NCBI GenBank assembly: GCA_902167985.1
Contig: CABHNZ010000024.1
Coordinates: 1 to 61,605, forward strand
Direction of reading: 5' to 3'
Source of the DNA: Shinella sp. UYSO24
Lineage (GTDB): Bacteria; Pseudomonadota; Alphaproteobacteria; Rhizobiales; Rhizobiaceae
Length of the DNA stretch: 61,605 nucleotides
Shown here: positions 18,144 to 27,163 of the stretch, in pieces
Position numbering within the stretch: position 1 is the first letter of the stretch
Layout: each line of letters starts with the position of its first letter
Made by a program: the position numbers and the translations under genes
The notes under the pieces: model-generated
What the model saw: only the letters and a program-made list of their open reading frames with translations
Databases searched by the model: none
Told to the model about the DNA's origin: nothing

Positions 18144-19010
18144 TCACGTCTGGATCGATGATTGCCGCGAGCGCTTCCACGGGGTGCAGAGATATTCCAC
18201 CCAGATCGTCAGGCCGTAGATCATCATGCTGAGCGCCGTGGCGACCAGCGCCGTCGCCCAAAGCTCGGGGATCTTGTAGTCCTGGCCATAGTCGATGATC
18301 AGGTAGCCGAGCCCGTGGTCGGATGCCAGCCACTCGGCCACCAGTGACGAAACGATGGAGCCGCATGCTGACAGTTTCAGCGCGTTGAACAGAAACGGGA
18401 TCGAGGCCGGCAGCCTGACCATGAAGAGACGCTGTCGTGTCGTGGCGCCGAGCGAATAAAGCATTTCGCTCACCTCGCTATCGGCGCTCTTCAGGCCCCG
18501 TACGGCATTGATGAGCATCGGAAAGAAGGTGTGTATCGTAATAATGAAGATCTTTGGTGCCATCCCGTTGCCAAACCAGAGGATCAGCACCGGAACGATG
18601 GCGATGAAGGGGATAGCCTCGGCGCCGATTGCCAGCGGATAGAGCGTTCGGCGCACGATGGCGGAATGGACGAAAACAATCGCAACCACCAGGCCGAGGG
18701 CGTTACCGAGCGCGAAACCGATGACGGCCTGGGCTATGGTTACGCCCGCATTGCTGCTGATGGCGGGCCATTCGGTGATAAGGGCGGTGATGATCTGGGA
18801 CGGGCCTGCCAGAACCAAGCGCGAGACGAGCTCACGATCGGCGACATATTCCCATCCGGAAAGGATCACAACCAGCAGCAAGAGCGGCAGACCGATCTTG
18901 CGAATAGTCTGTGACACATGCACGTAATTCTGCCGGCGACGCAGGTCTTTCTCCATCTTCAGGCTCCGGCTGTAAAAAAGGCCCTGCAGATGCGGATCGA
19001 CGGTTGTCAT
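18144..19010 (-). CDS. ABC transporter permease (SsuC/TauC family)
   Basis: 288 residues. The ATG at 19010 is two bases after the upstream permease stop and behind TTGGGAG. Hydrophobic segments include LPLLLLVVILSGWEYVA and the permease loop SEMLYSLGATTRQRLFMVRLPASIP, characteristic of the nitrate/sulfonate/taurine class. It pairs with the permease at 19013-19846 to form the inner-membrane channel. Confidence 0.88.
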   Translation of the reverse strand: MTTVDPHLQGLFYSRSLKMEKDLRRRQNYVHVSQTIRKIGLPLLLLVVILSGWEYVADRELVSRLVLAGPSQIITALITEWPAISSNAGVTIAQAVIGFALGNALGLVVAIVFVHSAIVRRTLYPLAIGAEAIPFIAIVPVLILWFGNGMAPKIFIITIHTFFPMLINAVRGLKSADSEVSEMLYSLGATTRQRLFMVRLPASIPFLFNALKLSACGSIVSSLVAEWLASDHGLGYLIIDYGQDYKIPELWATALVATALSMMIYGLTIWVEYLCTPWKRSRQSSIQT

Positions 19011-19012
19011 GG

Positions 19013-19846
19013 CTATACTCCCAAATCGTCTGCTGACGCGGTCCAGCGGCCAAGCAGTTTCTCGACCAGAGTGACGATCCCAAGAAGGGCAAGCGTCAGA
19101 AATGCGGCGGTGAAAATCGCGGCCCAGAGCGTTGCAAGCTTGAAATACTGCCCAGAGACCACGACGAGGTAACCGAGACCGAGGTTGGAGCCGATCCATT
19201 CGGTGACCAGAGCGGAAATGAATGCGCTGGAGGCGCTTATCTTCAGGGCCGCGAAAAGGTAGGGCATAGACGACGGCAGGTCGACGAGCCACAGGCGCTG
19301 AAAATGTGTCGCCGACAGTGTGTGCAGCGTTTCATGATATTCGAGATTGGCCGAGCGAAGACCACGCATCATGTTGAGAAAGGTCGGGAAATAGACGGTG
19401 AAAGCCACCGTGAAGATAATCGGCGGGAGCCCGCGTCCGAGCATGACGACGATCACCGGCGTGAAGACGATGAGCGGTATCGCACGGCTGAGGAGAGCAT
19501 AGGGGTAGATCGTCTCGCGCAGGGGACGGGACCAAGTCAGAAGAACCGACATGATGATCGCGGCGACATTGCCAATCGCAAACCCCGACAGGGCTTCTAC
19601 CGTCGTTCTGGACGCATGTTTGACGAGAACCGCGTTATTAGCGACGAATTCGGCGGCGATCTGCTGCGGACCGGGTATGATATAGAACGGAACAAAGCCC
19701 TTGGCCGAGCCGTAATACCAGACGCCTATCAGACATACCAGGAAGGCGACAGGCGGTGTCGCCGCCGAAATCCATTCCCGCAGCCGCTGAGGACGCGTGG
19801 CTGTCTCCTCCGGCATTCCCGATTTGTTCAAACTCATCGTCGCCAT
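19013..19846 (-). CDS. ABC transporter permease (SsuC/TauC family), second subunit
   Basis: 277 residues, intact. Membrane segments include VAFLVCLIGVWYYGSA and the ATPase-contact loop HETLHTLSATHFQRLWLVDLP. Two different permeases in one SsuABC-type system are less usual than a homodimer and indicate a heterodimeric channel. It lies between the binding protein (75-base gap holding a hairpin) and the second permease. Confidence 0.88.
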   Translation of the reverse strand: MATMSLNKSGMPEETATRPQRLREWISAATPPVAFLVCLIGVWYYGSAKGFVPFYIIPGPQQIAAEFVANNAVLVKHASRTTVEALSGFAIGNVAAIIMSVLLTWSRPLRETIYPYALLSRAIPLIVFTPVIVVMLGRGLPPIIFTVAFTVYFPTFLNMMRGLRSANLEYHETLHTLSATHFQRLWLVDLPSSMPYLFAALKISASSAFISALVTEWIGSNLGLGYLVVVSGQYFKLATLWAAIFTAAFLTLALLGIVTLVEKLLGRWTASADDLGV

Positions 19847-19881
19847 TTTGCAGCAGAGCCATTTCGAATTGGATTTGGCCG

Positions 19882-19914
19882 GACACGGGCGGCGCGGAAG
19901 CGGACGCCCGTGTC
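19882..19914 (-). other. Intercistronic stem-loop between binding protein and permease
   Basis: GACACGGGCG (19882-19891) pairs perfectly with CGCCCGTGTC (19905-19914) across a 13-base loop, just after the binding-protein stop and ahead of the permease start on the minus strand. There is no T-tract, so it is likely a stability or partial-attenuation hairpin, mirroring the one at 3869. Confidence 0.6.
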
Positions 19915-19921
19915 GGTGAAG

Positions 19922-20947
19922 TCAGAGTTTCGGTCTGTTCACGGCGTCGAGGATTTCGAATGTCAGGAATTCCGACGGGTCGACCAGGCGCGGTGTGCTT
20001 TTGGCGGCGAAGGAATTTGCGGCACTTTCCTTCCAGATGGCCGGGTCGAGGTAGAGAATGCCCTTTTCCTTGGTCAACGGGCTCGTCATGAAGCTTACCT
20101 GGCGCTCGGCCTGATAGGTCTGCTGTCCGATATCGAGGCCATCGTTGAAGCCGCCTTCCACTATAAACTTGGCAGCCGCGTCCGGATCCTTGAAATACTC
20201 TGCCCAGCCGCGGCTTTCAGCCGTCAGATAAGACTTGAGTAGCTCCTTGTTGTCGTTGAAGTATTTTTCCGTAACCGTGATGGCGCCCGGCTGGCTGTTC
20301 AGGCCATAATCACCAAGGGAAAGGACGTTGACCTTGACGCCGGCATTTTCGATTAGCCGTGGCTCGTTATAGGCATAGGTCGAATAGAGGCAATCGACAC
20401 GGCCGGCGATGATCGCTGAAATGTCGCTCCCGCCGACCGAGAGCGTTTCCATGTCCTTCGTGGTCAGGCCGAGCTTGCCCAGGAAGACATCGGCCTGCTT
20501 CTGCGCGGTCTGCTTGATGGCCAGGCGCTTGCCTTTCACCATATGCGCTTCGGTCACGCCGGAATCCTGGCGGCAGGTCATGGCCTGCGGGTTCTTCTGC
20601 AGCCTCGTCGCAATCACCTTGAGATGCTCGCCGCGCCCGACGGCCGCGATGATCGGCTCGGCAGCGGTAATTGCGATCTGTGCCGTGCCTGAGGCGATCA
20701 TCTGGATACCGTCCACGCCTGCACCACCGGGAACCAGTTCGACATCCAGTCCGGCCTCCTTGAAGAAACCTTTCTCCTTGGCATAGATCGTTCCGAAGTT
20801 TTCGACGTTCGGAATATAGCTCAAGACGACCGTCATCTTCTTGGCGTCCGCGGCCATTGTGGCGGTGACGGAGCCGGCAAAGGCGAGCATCGTGGCGCCT
20901 AGCGCCGCGATCATCCTGTATTTCCCAAACGACTGACGGGATTGCAT
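19922..20947 (-). CDS. ABC transporter substrate-binding protein (NMT1/THI5-like, sulfonate/taurine/nitrate class)
   Basis: 341 residues, intact. A Sec signal peptide (RMIAALGATMLAFAGSVTATMAADA) is followed by the NMT1-like core: YIPNVENFGTIYAKEKGFFKEAGLDVELV, GVDGIQMIASGTAQIAI and GRVDCLYSTYAYNEP. These domains bind sulfonates, taurine, thiamine precursors or aromatic acids. Gene order on the minus strand is M20 amidohydrolase, ATPase, binding protein, permease, permease, flavin monooxygenase, which links uptake to oxygenation. Confidence 0.87.
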   Translation of the reverse strand: MQSRQSFGKYRMIAALGATMLAFAGSVTATMAADAKKMTVVLSYIPNVENFGTIYAKEKGFFKEAGLDVELVPGGAGVDGIQMIASGTAQIAITAAEPIIAAVGRGEHLKVIATRLQKNPQAMTCRQDSGVTEAHMVKGKRLAIKQTAQKQADVFLGKLGLTTKDMETLSVGGSDISAIIAGRVDCLYSTYAYNEPRLIENAGVKVNVLSLGDYGLNSQPGAITVTEKYFNDNKELLKSYLTAESRGWAEYFKDPDAAAKFIVEGGFNDGLDIGQQTYQAERQVSFMTSPLTKEKGILYLDPAIWKESAANSFAAKSTPRLVDPSEFLTFEILDAVNRPKL

Positions 20948-20987
20948 ATATGTCTCTCCGATTGCTTTGTGTGGGCAGCTTAAGGGG

Positions 20988-21784
20988 TTAGTGCGAGACG
21001 ACGGCAGGGTCGCCGTGGAGGGCGTGGCGCAATTTTGCCTCGTAGGCGGCGAAGCGCGGATCGTCGCGCATGGCTGCGGTACGGTTGCGACCGAAATCGA
21101 TATCGACGAGTTGTGTGATGCGACCGGGGCGCGGGCTCATGACCGCGACCTGATCGGACAATATGATTGCTTCACTGATTGAGTGGGTCACCAGGAGAAG
21201 TGTCGCAGACGTCTCCTGAAGGATCCGCAGAAGCTCGAAGTTCAGTTTGTCCCGGGTCAATTCGTCGAGGGCGCCGAAAGGCTCGTCCATTAGCAGGAAC
21301 CGAGGCTTCAGCGTCAGCGCCCGTGCGATCGCTGCGCGTTGCCGCATGCCGCCGGAAAGCTCGGACGGATAGGCCTTCTCGAAGCCGGTCAGCCCAACAA
21401 GTTCCATCGCCTCTGCGACGCGATGCTCACGTTCGCCTTTTGCTATCCCCGCCACTTCCAATCCCAGGCCGACGTTTTCGGTCATTTTGCGCCAGGGAAG
21501 CATGGTCGATTGCTGCGATACAAAGGCATAGGTCCGCGCCGCCCGGGCTTCTGCCGGTGTCAGCCCGTGCAGACGTGCCTCGCCTTGCGTCGGTGTGATG
21601 ATATCGGCAAAATCCGCAGGAGGGTCGACTTGCCGCAGCCGGACGCGCCGATAAGCGAGGTCCAGCTTCCTCTGGGAACGTCGAGATTGCAGTCAATCAG
21701 GGCCGTCGTACTTTGCTTGTGGCGCGTGTAGACCATGCCCACACCACGCGCCGAGAGACCGAAGCCGACTTCGGAAACTGCCAC
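20988..21784 (-). CDS. ABC transporter ATP-binding protein (SsuB/TauB family), frame interrupted once
   Basis: Walker A GASGCGKSTLLRIL lies in the first frame. One T restored in the T-run near 21615 continues it as ADIITPTQGEARLHG, with STMLPWRKM (Q-loop region), the LSGGMRQRAAIARAL signature, Walker B FLLMDEPFGALD and LLVTHSISEA. Restored length is 265 residues. The start shown is GTG at 21784 with a weak ribosome site, so the exact N-terminus is uncertain. Confidence 0.85.
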
Positions 21785-22072
21785 GAGAAAGACCTTTCTG
21801 CCGAATGGCGGCGTCTAGGGCTTTCCTCCCCTACGAAGTTCTTATGCGAACTTTCTTTTGAGCCGGCAAAACCTCACTGAATAGACGGGGCAAGGAGCAG
21901 GCTTATTTTTGAAACGATCCCATAGGGTTACTTCAAAAACAAGTGTCAATTCAGAGGACATGCCGTTGCGAATACGGCAACGCCCCAGGCGCACTTTCGG
22001 CGCTTCAGGATAAGTCGGAAGCCAGGATCGACCGACCATCGAAGTCCTGGCCTCCGGAAACGCCTCTCGAAC

Positions 22073-23238
22073 CTATAGGCTTTTGCCAAGGCGCTTTTCA
22101 ACAATACGTGCGAGCAGGCTTGCTCCCACCGGCAAAACACTGTCGTCAAAGATAAAGCCGGGATTGTGAACCGGGACGCCCCCACTATGGCCGACGGTGC
22201 AATAGGCACCGGGCGTTATGTGCAGCATGTCGGCGAAGTCCTCGCTGCCCATCACCGGAAGCGTCTTGATGTAAACCTGCTCCTCACCGACAATGTCGCG
22301 GGCGGCCTCGGCATAATGCTCTACCAGTTCTTCCGTGTTGACCAGAACGTCGAAAATATTGCGGATGTCGAGATCGATTGTAACCTCGAACGAAGCCGCA
22401 AGCCCTTCCGCAATCGTCCTCATCCGCTGCCGCATGGCCTCATTCACCTCACGATCGAGGAAACGGACAGTTCCAGAAACGACGGCCTCTTCGGGAATGA
22501 CATTGTAGGCACTGCCGGAGTGGATTTGGGTGACGGAAAGTACGGCCTGCTTGAACGGACTTACGTTGCGGCTGACGATGGATTGCAGCGCCTGGACAAG
22601 GGCCGTTGCCACAATGATCGGGTCTCGCGAATGCTCGGGTGTCGCGCCGTGGCTGCCGCGCCCGTGGATGCGGAAGTCGAAGAAATCGGCACCAGCCATC
22701 GCGGGGCCGGGCTTGATACCAATTCGATGGGGAGCGTCGAGAGGCGCATTGTGGAGAGCATAGATCTCGTCACACGGAAAACGTTCAAACAACCCGTCGC
22801 GATCATGGCGCGAGCGCCGCCGCAGCCTTCCTCGCCGGGCTGGAAAATGAAGACCGCCGTGCCGGCGAAATCGCGCGTTTCGGCAAGGTAACGCGCCGCA
22901 CCGAGCAGCATCGTCGTATGGCCATCATGTCCACAGCCATGGAACCGGCCGGGATTTTGGGACGCATAGGGCAGGTTTGTCCGTTCTTCCATGGGCAGGG
23001 CGTCCATGTCTGCACGCAGACCGATCGTGCGACCTTCCCCCAGTTTCCCTCGAAGGACGCCGACAACGCCAGTCTGGCCGATGCCACGATGCACCTCTAT
23101 CCCCCAGTCATCGAGCATCTTTGCAACGATGCCGGACGTTCGCACCTCCTCGAAGCCGATTTCCGGATATTGGTGCAGATCGCGGCGGATTGCAGTGAGA
23201 TCGTCGCTATAGCTGGCGATACGGTCGATCAGGGGCAT
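22073..23238 (-). CDS. M20-family amidohydrolase/deacetylase (HipO/YxeP-like), frame interrupted once
   Basis: 388 residues when one base is restored near 22803 (GGARAMIA, then DGLFERFPCDEIYALHN). The metal-binding motifs are GLRADMDALP (about 74-83), HGCGHDGHTTML (about 100-111), QPGEEGCGGA and GSEDFADML near the C-terminus. The family removes N-acyl groups from amino acids (hippurate, N-acetyl-cysteine conjugates). It is the first gene of the operon carrying the SsuABC-like transporter and the luciferase-like monooxygenase. The same pairing of M20 deacetylase and flavin monooxygenase occurs in the Bacillus subtilis yxe S-(2-succino)cysteine pathway. Confidence 0.86.
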
Positions 23239-23491
23239 GGGAAATAAGACCTCGATGAGAATGAAATTGTTTTCCGATGAGGGGCTTTACTGTCTCAACC
23301 TGCCCCTTTGAAGGGTAATGTTGGTGGGATCTATTCACGAAGATGATCCGGGCCGAATGGCAGGTCGTCATGGCAGATGGACAGACGAGCGGGATCCGCT
23401 GACCAATCGCTGCCGCCAAGCAACAGCCGGTCCGGCTTGCCGGCAGCATCAAAGCGCCGCCTCACTGTTTCGTCATGGCTGCCATAGCCAC

Positions 23492-23719
23492 ACCTGGTTC
23501 TGCGATCCGCAATCGACGTCGCATAAAGTAACTGTCGAAGACACCAATGGTAGAGTGCGGAAATGGCTATCGAGAGAGGTTGATCCCCTGTCTTTGACCG
23601 ACACGGATCCGATCAAGATCCGCAACACGCTCAATGCAGCGCCCCGGCAATGCCTCGGCTATCGAATGCCGGCGGAGGTTTTTCGAAAGAAACCGCTCGC
23701 CCGGATGCGGCATGCCGGT
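23492..23719 (+). mobile_element. IS30-family transposase C-terminal remnant
   Basis: About 76 residues match the end of IS30 transposases: FCDPQS, TVEDTNGRVRKWL, the TDTDPIKIRNTLNAAPRQCLGY segment and PAEVFRKK. The DDE motif is largely missing and nothing upstream (23239-23491) reads as the rest of the gene, so it is a dead fragment. The 250 bases to its left hold no other recognisable gene. Confidence 0.8.
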
Positions 23720-23747
23720 CAGCTTGAACTACCCCGCAAGTCGCGGT

Positions 23748-24012
23748 TCAGCATGAACTCACCAGGATAGACCGCGTCACCATGACCTTGCCATCGTGGA
23801 CACGACCTATTCGCACTACCGTGTGTTTCGCAAGGATTAGCGCGTGATAGGTCTTGATGCGACGAAGTCGTTTGCGATCGATAACGGTCAGATCGGCGGC
23901 TCTCTGCTGCCTGTTCAGAAGGGCAGCGATCCGCTGATAGCCGCAGGTCGGTCCAGCGTCGCCGTCGGACGTCACCGATCATCAGATCAACCTGTCGAAA
24001 CTCGTGAGACAT
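23748..24012 (-). mobile_element. IS3-family (IS2-like) transposase OrfB remnant, frame interrupted
   Basis: The translated fragment contains GPTCGYQRIAALLNRQ, then LTVIDRKRLRRIKTYHALIL and RVHDGKVMV, typical of the N-terminal part of IS2-subgroup OrfB (the helix ahead of the DDE domain). The catalytic domain is absent. One base is missing near 23965. A 9-base inverted repeat (24015-24023/24037-24045) lies just upstream. It abuts the IS30 relic about 30 bases away in opposite orientation, so this is a composite insertion scar. Confidence 0.75.
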
Positions 24013-24165
24013 AAACTCATCCTCAAGCTGTGCTTAAGGATGAGTGTCCGGACGGAAGTGGGGGCAAGGTCAAGGGCTATCGGCGAGACGCGTGGCTATT
24101 CACAAAACGGTACGGTAAGGCCTATTTTTCGGACCGCTTCAAATCCACCGTAAGCTTTCCTTGAT

Positions 24166-25337
24166 TCAATCTCGCAGGGGCATCGAGAATGAACGGCCGG
24201 CAAGCTGCACAGCCACCGCGCACAGCAATTCGTCCGTTCCCTGACGCCGACGAGCTGCAGGCTCGCGGGCAGGCCATTGGCGCTTTTCAGCGGAATGGAA
24301 ATAGCCGGATGACCGCTCAGATTGAACGGCCGCACATATTTGCTGAGCGGCAGGATATTCACCGGGTTGCGGGCTTCGGCCCAGGTGGGCGGCGCCGTCG
24401 GCAAGGTTGGCAGGACGAGAACGTCAATACCTTCCAGCGCCGCATCGATTTCAGCAGAGAACGTCTGGCGTACCAGCTCGGCTCGTTCGACCGCCTCGCG
24501 GGTGGTCGCCATCGCCCTGAGCAGACGCTGGCGAACGTCATCACCCAGAGAGGCGTCGGAGCGTGCGAGGTCGCCGAATGCTTCGGCCAGCTCGGCGTTT
24601 ATGATCGTCATGCCGGCATCGAAGGCGGCATCGAGGCCGGGCAGGGACCGTTGAACGACAGCGCTTTCGCAAAGGGCTTCGTCGATGGCCGTCTCGATGA
24701 AACCGTCGGCACTTGTTTTTACCCGCCCCAGTCGAGGCTCTCGGGACAATTCGGCGGGCTCGAATGTCGGGTCCATCGCCCGCATGGCGCGAATGATGGT
24801 CTGGATGTCAGAGGCGATCGGACCGACGCAGTCGAGCGAGCTCTGGCGCGGAATGGCGCCGCGGCGAGACAACCTGTCGAAAGTGGGTTTGAACCCCCAG
24901 ACGCCGCAGCAGGCGGCCGGCAGGCGTACCGAACCACCGGTGTCGGTGCCGATGGCAACATCCACATCCCCTGCGGCAACGGCTGCCGCGGCGCCCGAGG
25001 ACGAGCCGCCGGTGATGCGGTCTGGCCAATTGGGGTTGAGCGGTGTTCCGTAAGCCCTGTTTTCTCCTGTCATGCCGAAAGCAAGCTCGTGCATGCCGGC
25101 GAGATGGGTGATCGTAAAATCGCCGCTGTCGATCAGCCGCTGGACGACGGTGGCATGGGCAGGCTCCGTCGGCGCATTTTCAAAAGCTGCCGATCCGCAA
25201 CGGGTCGGCAGGCCCTCGACGGCAAGGCATTCCTTGATCGCCGCGCGCAAGGGGCCGCTGCCAAGACGGATTGTCCGGGTTAGCCGGGCCTCGGCTGTCG
25301 GAACCGGTACTTCAGCGTTATCTGGCGAGATCTGCAA
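24166..25337 (-). CDS. Amidase signature-family enzyme, frame interrupted near the C-terminus
   Basis: The amidase signature GGSSSGAAAAVAAGDVDVA continues into TDTGGSVRLPAACCGV, giving the catalytic Ser-cisSer-Lys environment; the first part reads THLAGMHELAFGMTGENR. The frame is lost near 24240 (after LQLVGV); restoring one base gives GTDELLCAVAVQLAGR and a stop at 24166, for 390 residues. It acts on amides or N-carbamoyl compounds. It lies 116 bases downstream of the GMC oxidoreductase on the same strand, separated by a 12-base tandem repeat. Confidence 0.84.
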
Positions 25338-25419
25338 GGTTGAGTTCCCTCTATCTGTTTCGTTGCTGAGCGCCGTCCGGTGCCACTGCGCCGGCGAACT
25401 TCAAATCATCGGCCGGCTT

Positions 25420-25455
25420 GGCCCACCGGTTGGCCCACTGGTTGGCCCACTGGTT
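25420..25455 (-). repeat. Three 12-base tandem repeats overlapping the GMC gene stop codon
   Basis: GGCCCACYGGTT is repeated three times on the plus strand (25420-25431, 25432-25443, 25444-25455). Read on the minus strand in the GMC frame, the units are Pro-Val-Gly-Gln repeats. The TAA at 25454-25456 occupies the position where each following unit has CAA. Without it the frame would run on through PVGQPVGQPVGQAGR to a TGA. Confidence 0.85.
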
Positions 25456-27129
25456 AGCCTGCCGTCTGCGGATTGCTGACACCGAGTTCTGTTGCCAGCT
25501 GCCGGCAAGCACGAACCGTCTGGGCCATGACCGTCAGGGTCGTTCCGGCAATGCCGCTGGAGGGGAAGGTGCTTGCGTCTGTTACACAGACATTCGGCGC
25601 ATCCCAGACGCGTCCCCAGCCATCGGTAACGGATGTCCGCGGATCGCTGCCCATTCGTGCGCCGCCGCTTTCATGGATGGCCGATCCCATCCGCATCGTC
25701 TGCAGGAAGAATGTCCGGAACATGAGGCGGGTAAGGGGATTTGCATTGGGCAAGGCGCCACGCCCCATTTCCCGCAGGCCGAGCGGTGAGCCGATATATT
25801 CGAACGCGCCACCGGCGTCGGTTACGAGTTTCTCCAGCATCTGCTCCTGCGCTATCAGCAGGTTCCGGTCGCCATCGGACATGGCGCAGCGGATATGCGC
25901 GGCCGGCACACCCCATCGGTCCCGCTTGCCGGGATCGAGCGATATGCGGTTTTCCGCGCGTGCCTCCATCTGGCCGTATCCCATGAAGGCGAAGCGGGAT
26001 GCTGCCCCCTCCGGCACCGGCTCGCGGGCAATCTTGCCCTGAAAGCCGAAATCGCGTGCAGCCTTGCTGCCCTCCCGCGCCGCAGGCTTGGCATGAAACG
26101 CCGCCGGGATGCCGGTAAAGCGGATCCGGTTCTGTCTGGCCCGAGGTCGGGACGGAAAAGCCGCGCGTCTTCGGGAAGGTGCCGGCAGCCACGCAGGGCA
26201 GCTGGTCCATGAAATATCGGCCAAGCGTATCCGAGCTGTTGCCGAGCCCCTTCGGATGTCGCGGGGAGGTCGAGTTCAGCAGAAGACGGACACTCTCGAT
26301 CGGCGACGCGCAGACGACGACGGCACGCGCGACAAACGGTATGCGCTCAGCCGTCAGCGTGTCGATGATCGCCACGCCGGTCGCGTGACCGGTATGGGGA
26401 TCGCAGGTAATGGCAGTGGCCATGGAGTTGTAGCGAACCGTCAGGCGACCGGTCGTCATGGCCTTGCGCAGGCGCCGGCACACGCTCACGGTCCGGCACC
26501 ATGTAGCGCCATGAGATGACACGCTGCTCCGGATGCTGCGCCTCGACCTCCTCGATGAAGATCTCCTCAGCCTCCGTCAGTTCGGCGTTATGGCTGCATT
26601 CGGAATCGGGAAGTGTCTCAGCACCTTCGCAGCGGCCGTAAAGACCAAGAAAATCCTCGACTTCCGCATAGTATGGCGCGAGTTCGTCGTGAGTGATCGG
26701 CCAGTCGAGACCAGAGCCCGTGCGGCTCCTCATCCTGAAATCGTCGTCGGACCAGCGCAGAAGCACGCGGCCGAACGTGTGCATCCGGCCGCCACCCTGT
26801 TTGCCGCGAAACCAGAGGTAAGGCGCATCACGCGGCGTCGTATACGGGTTATGGCGGTCGTTGACGAAGAGCGATTTCAGCCGCTCGTCGAAGAAGATGG
26901 CCTTGGACTGGACAGGCTGGCCCTGCAACGTCGCGCGGGCGCGCTCCCAGAAATTGATGTCGGCGATCTTCTTCGTCAATTTCTCCAGCGGTCCGAACTC
27001 CTGCTTGCCGACCGCAGGGCCCGCTTCGAGGAGAAGGACGCGCAGGCCCTGCTCTGTCAGTTCTTTAGCGGCGAAGGAGCCGGAAGCTCCCGAGCCGACG
27101 ACGATCACGTCGTAGCTATTGGTCGTCAT
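25454..27129 (-). CDS. GMC-family FAD-dependent oxidoreductase, frame interrupted twice
   Basis: Start ATG 27129 (MTTNSYDVIVVGSGASG). The FAD dinucleotide-binding motif is at residues 8-20, followed by LLLEAGP and the flavin-attachment region RGKQGGGRMHTFGRVL. The C-terminal GMC_oxred_C domain carries the catalytic His in SAIHESGGARMG and ends with DASTFPSSGIAGTTLT and VMAQTVRA. Frame changes near 26470 and 26140 each need one base removed or two added; the restored length is about 557 residues. This subfamily (glucose/pyranose 2- or 3-oxidase, gluconate or fructose dehydrogenase-like) oxidises sugar hydroxyls. It is coupled to a TIM-barrel protein 35 bases upstream. Confidence 0.82.
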
Positions 27130-27163
27130 GAAATATGTTCGTCCGGTCGAAATGGATAAGGTG

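Noticed and set aside
24015..24045. 9-base inverted repeat ACTCATCCT/AGGATGAGT as IS terminal repeats
   Set aside because: The arms are only 13 bases apart, which suits a hairpin inside the IS3 relic rather than the two ends of an element.
25420..25455. CRISPR-like short repeats
   Set aside because: The 12-base units are contiguous with no spacers and lie at a gene end; this is a minisatellite. No CRISPR array was seen anywhere.
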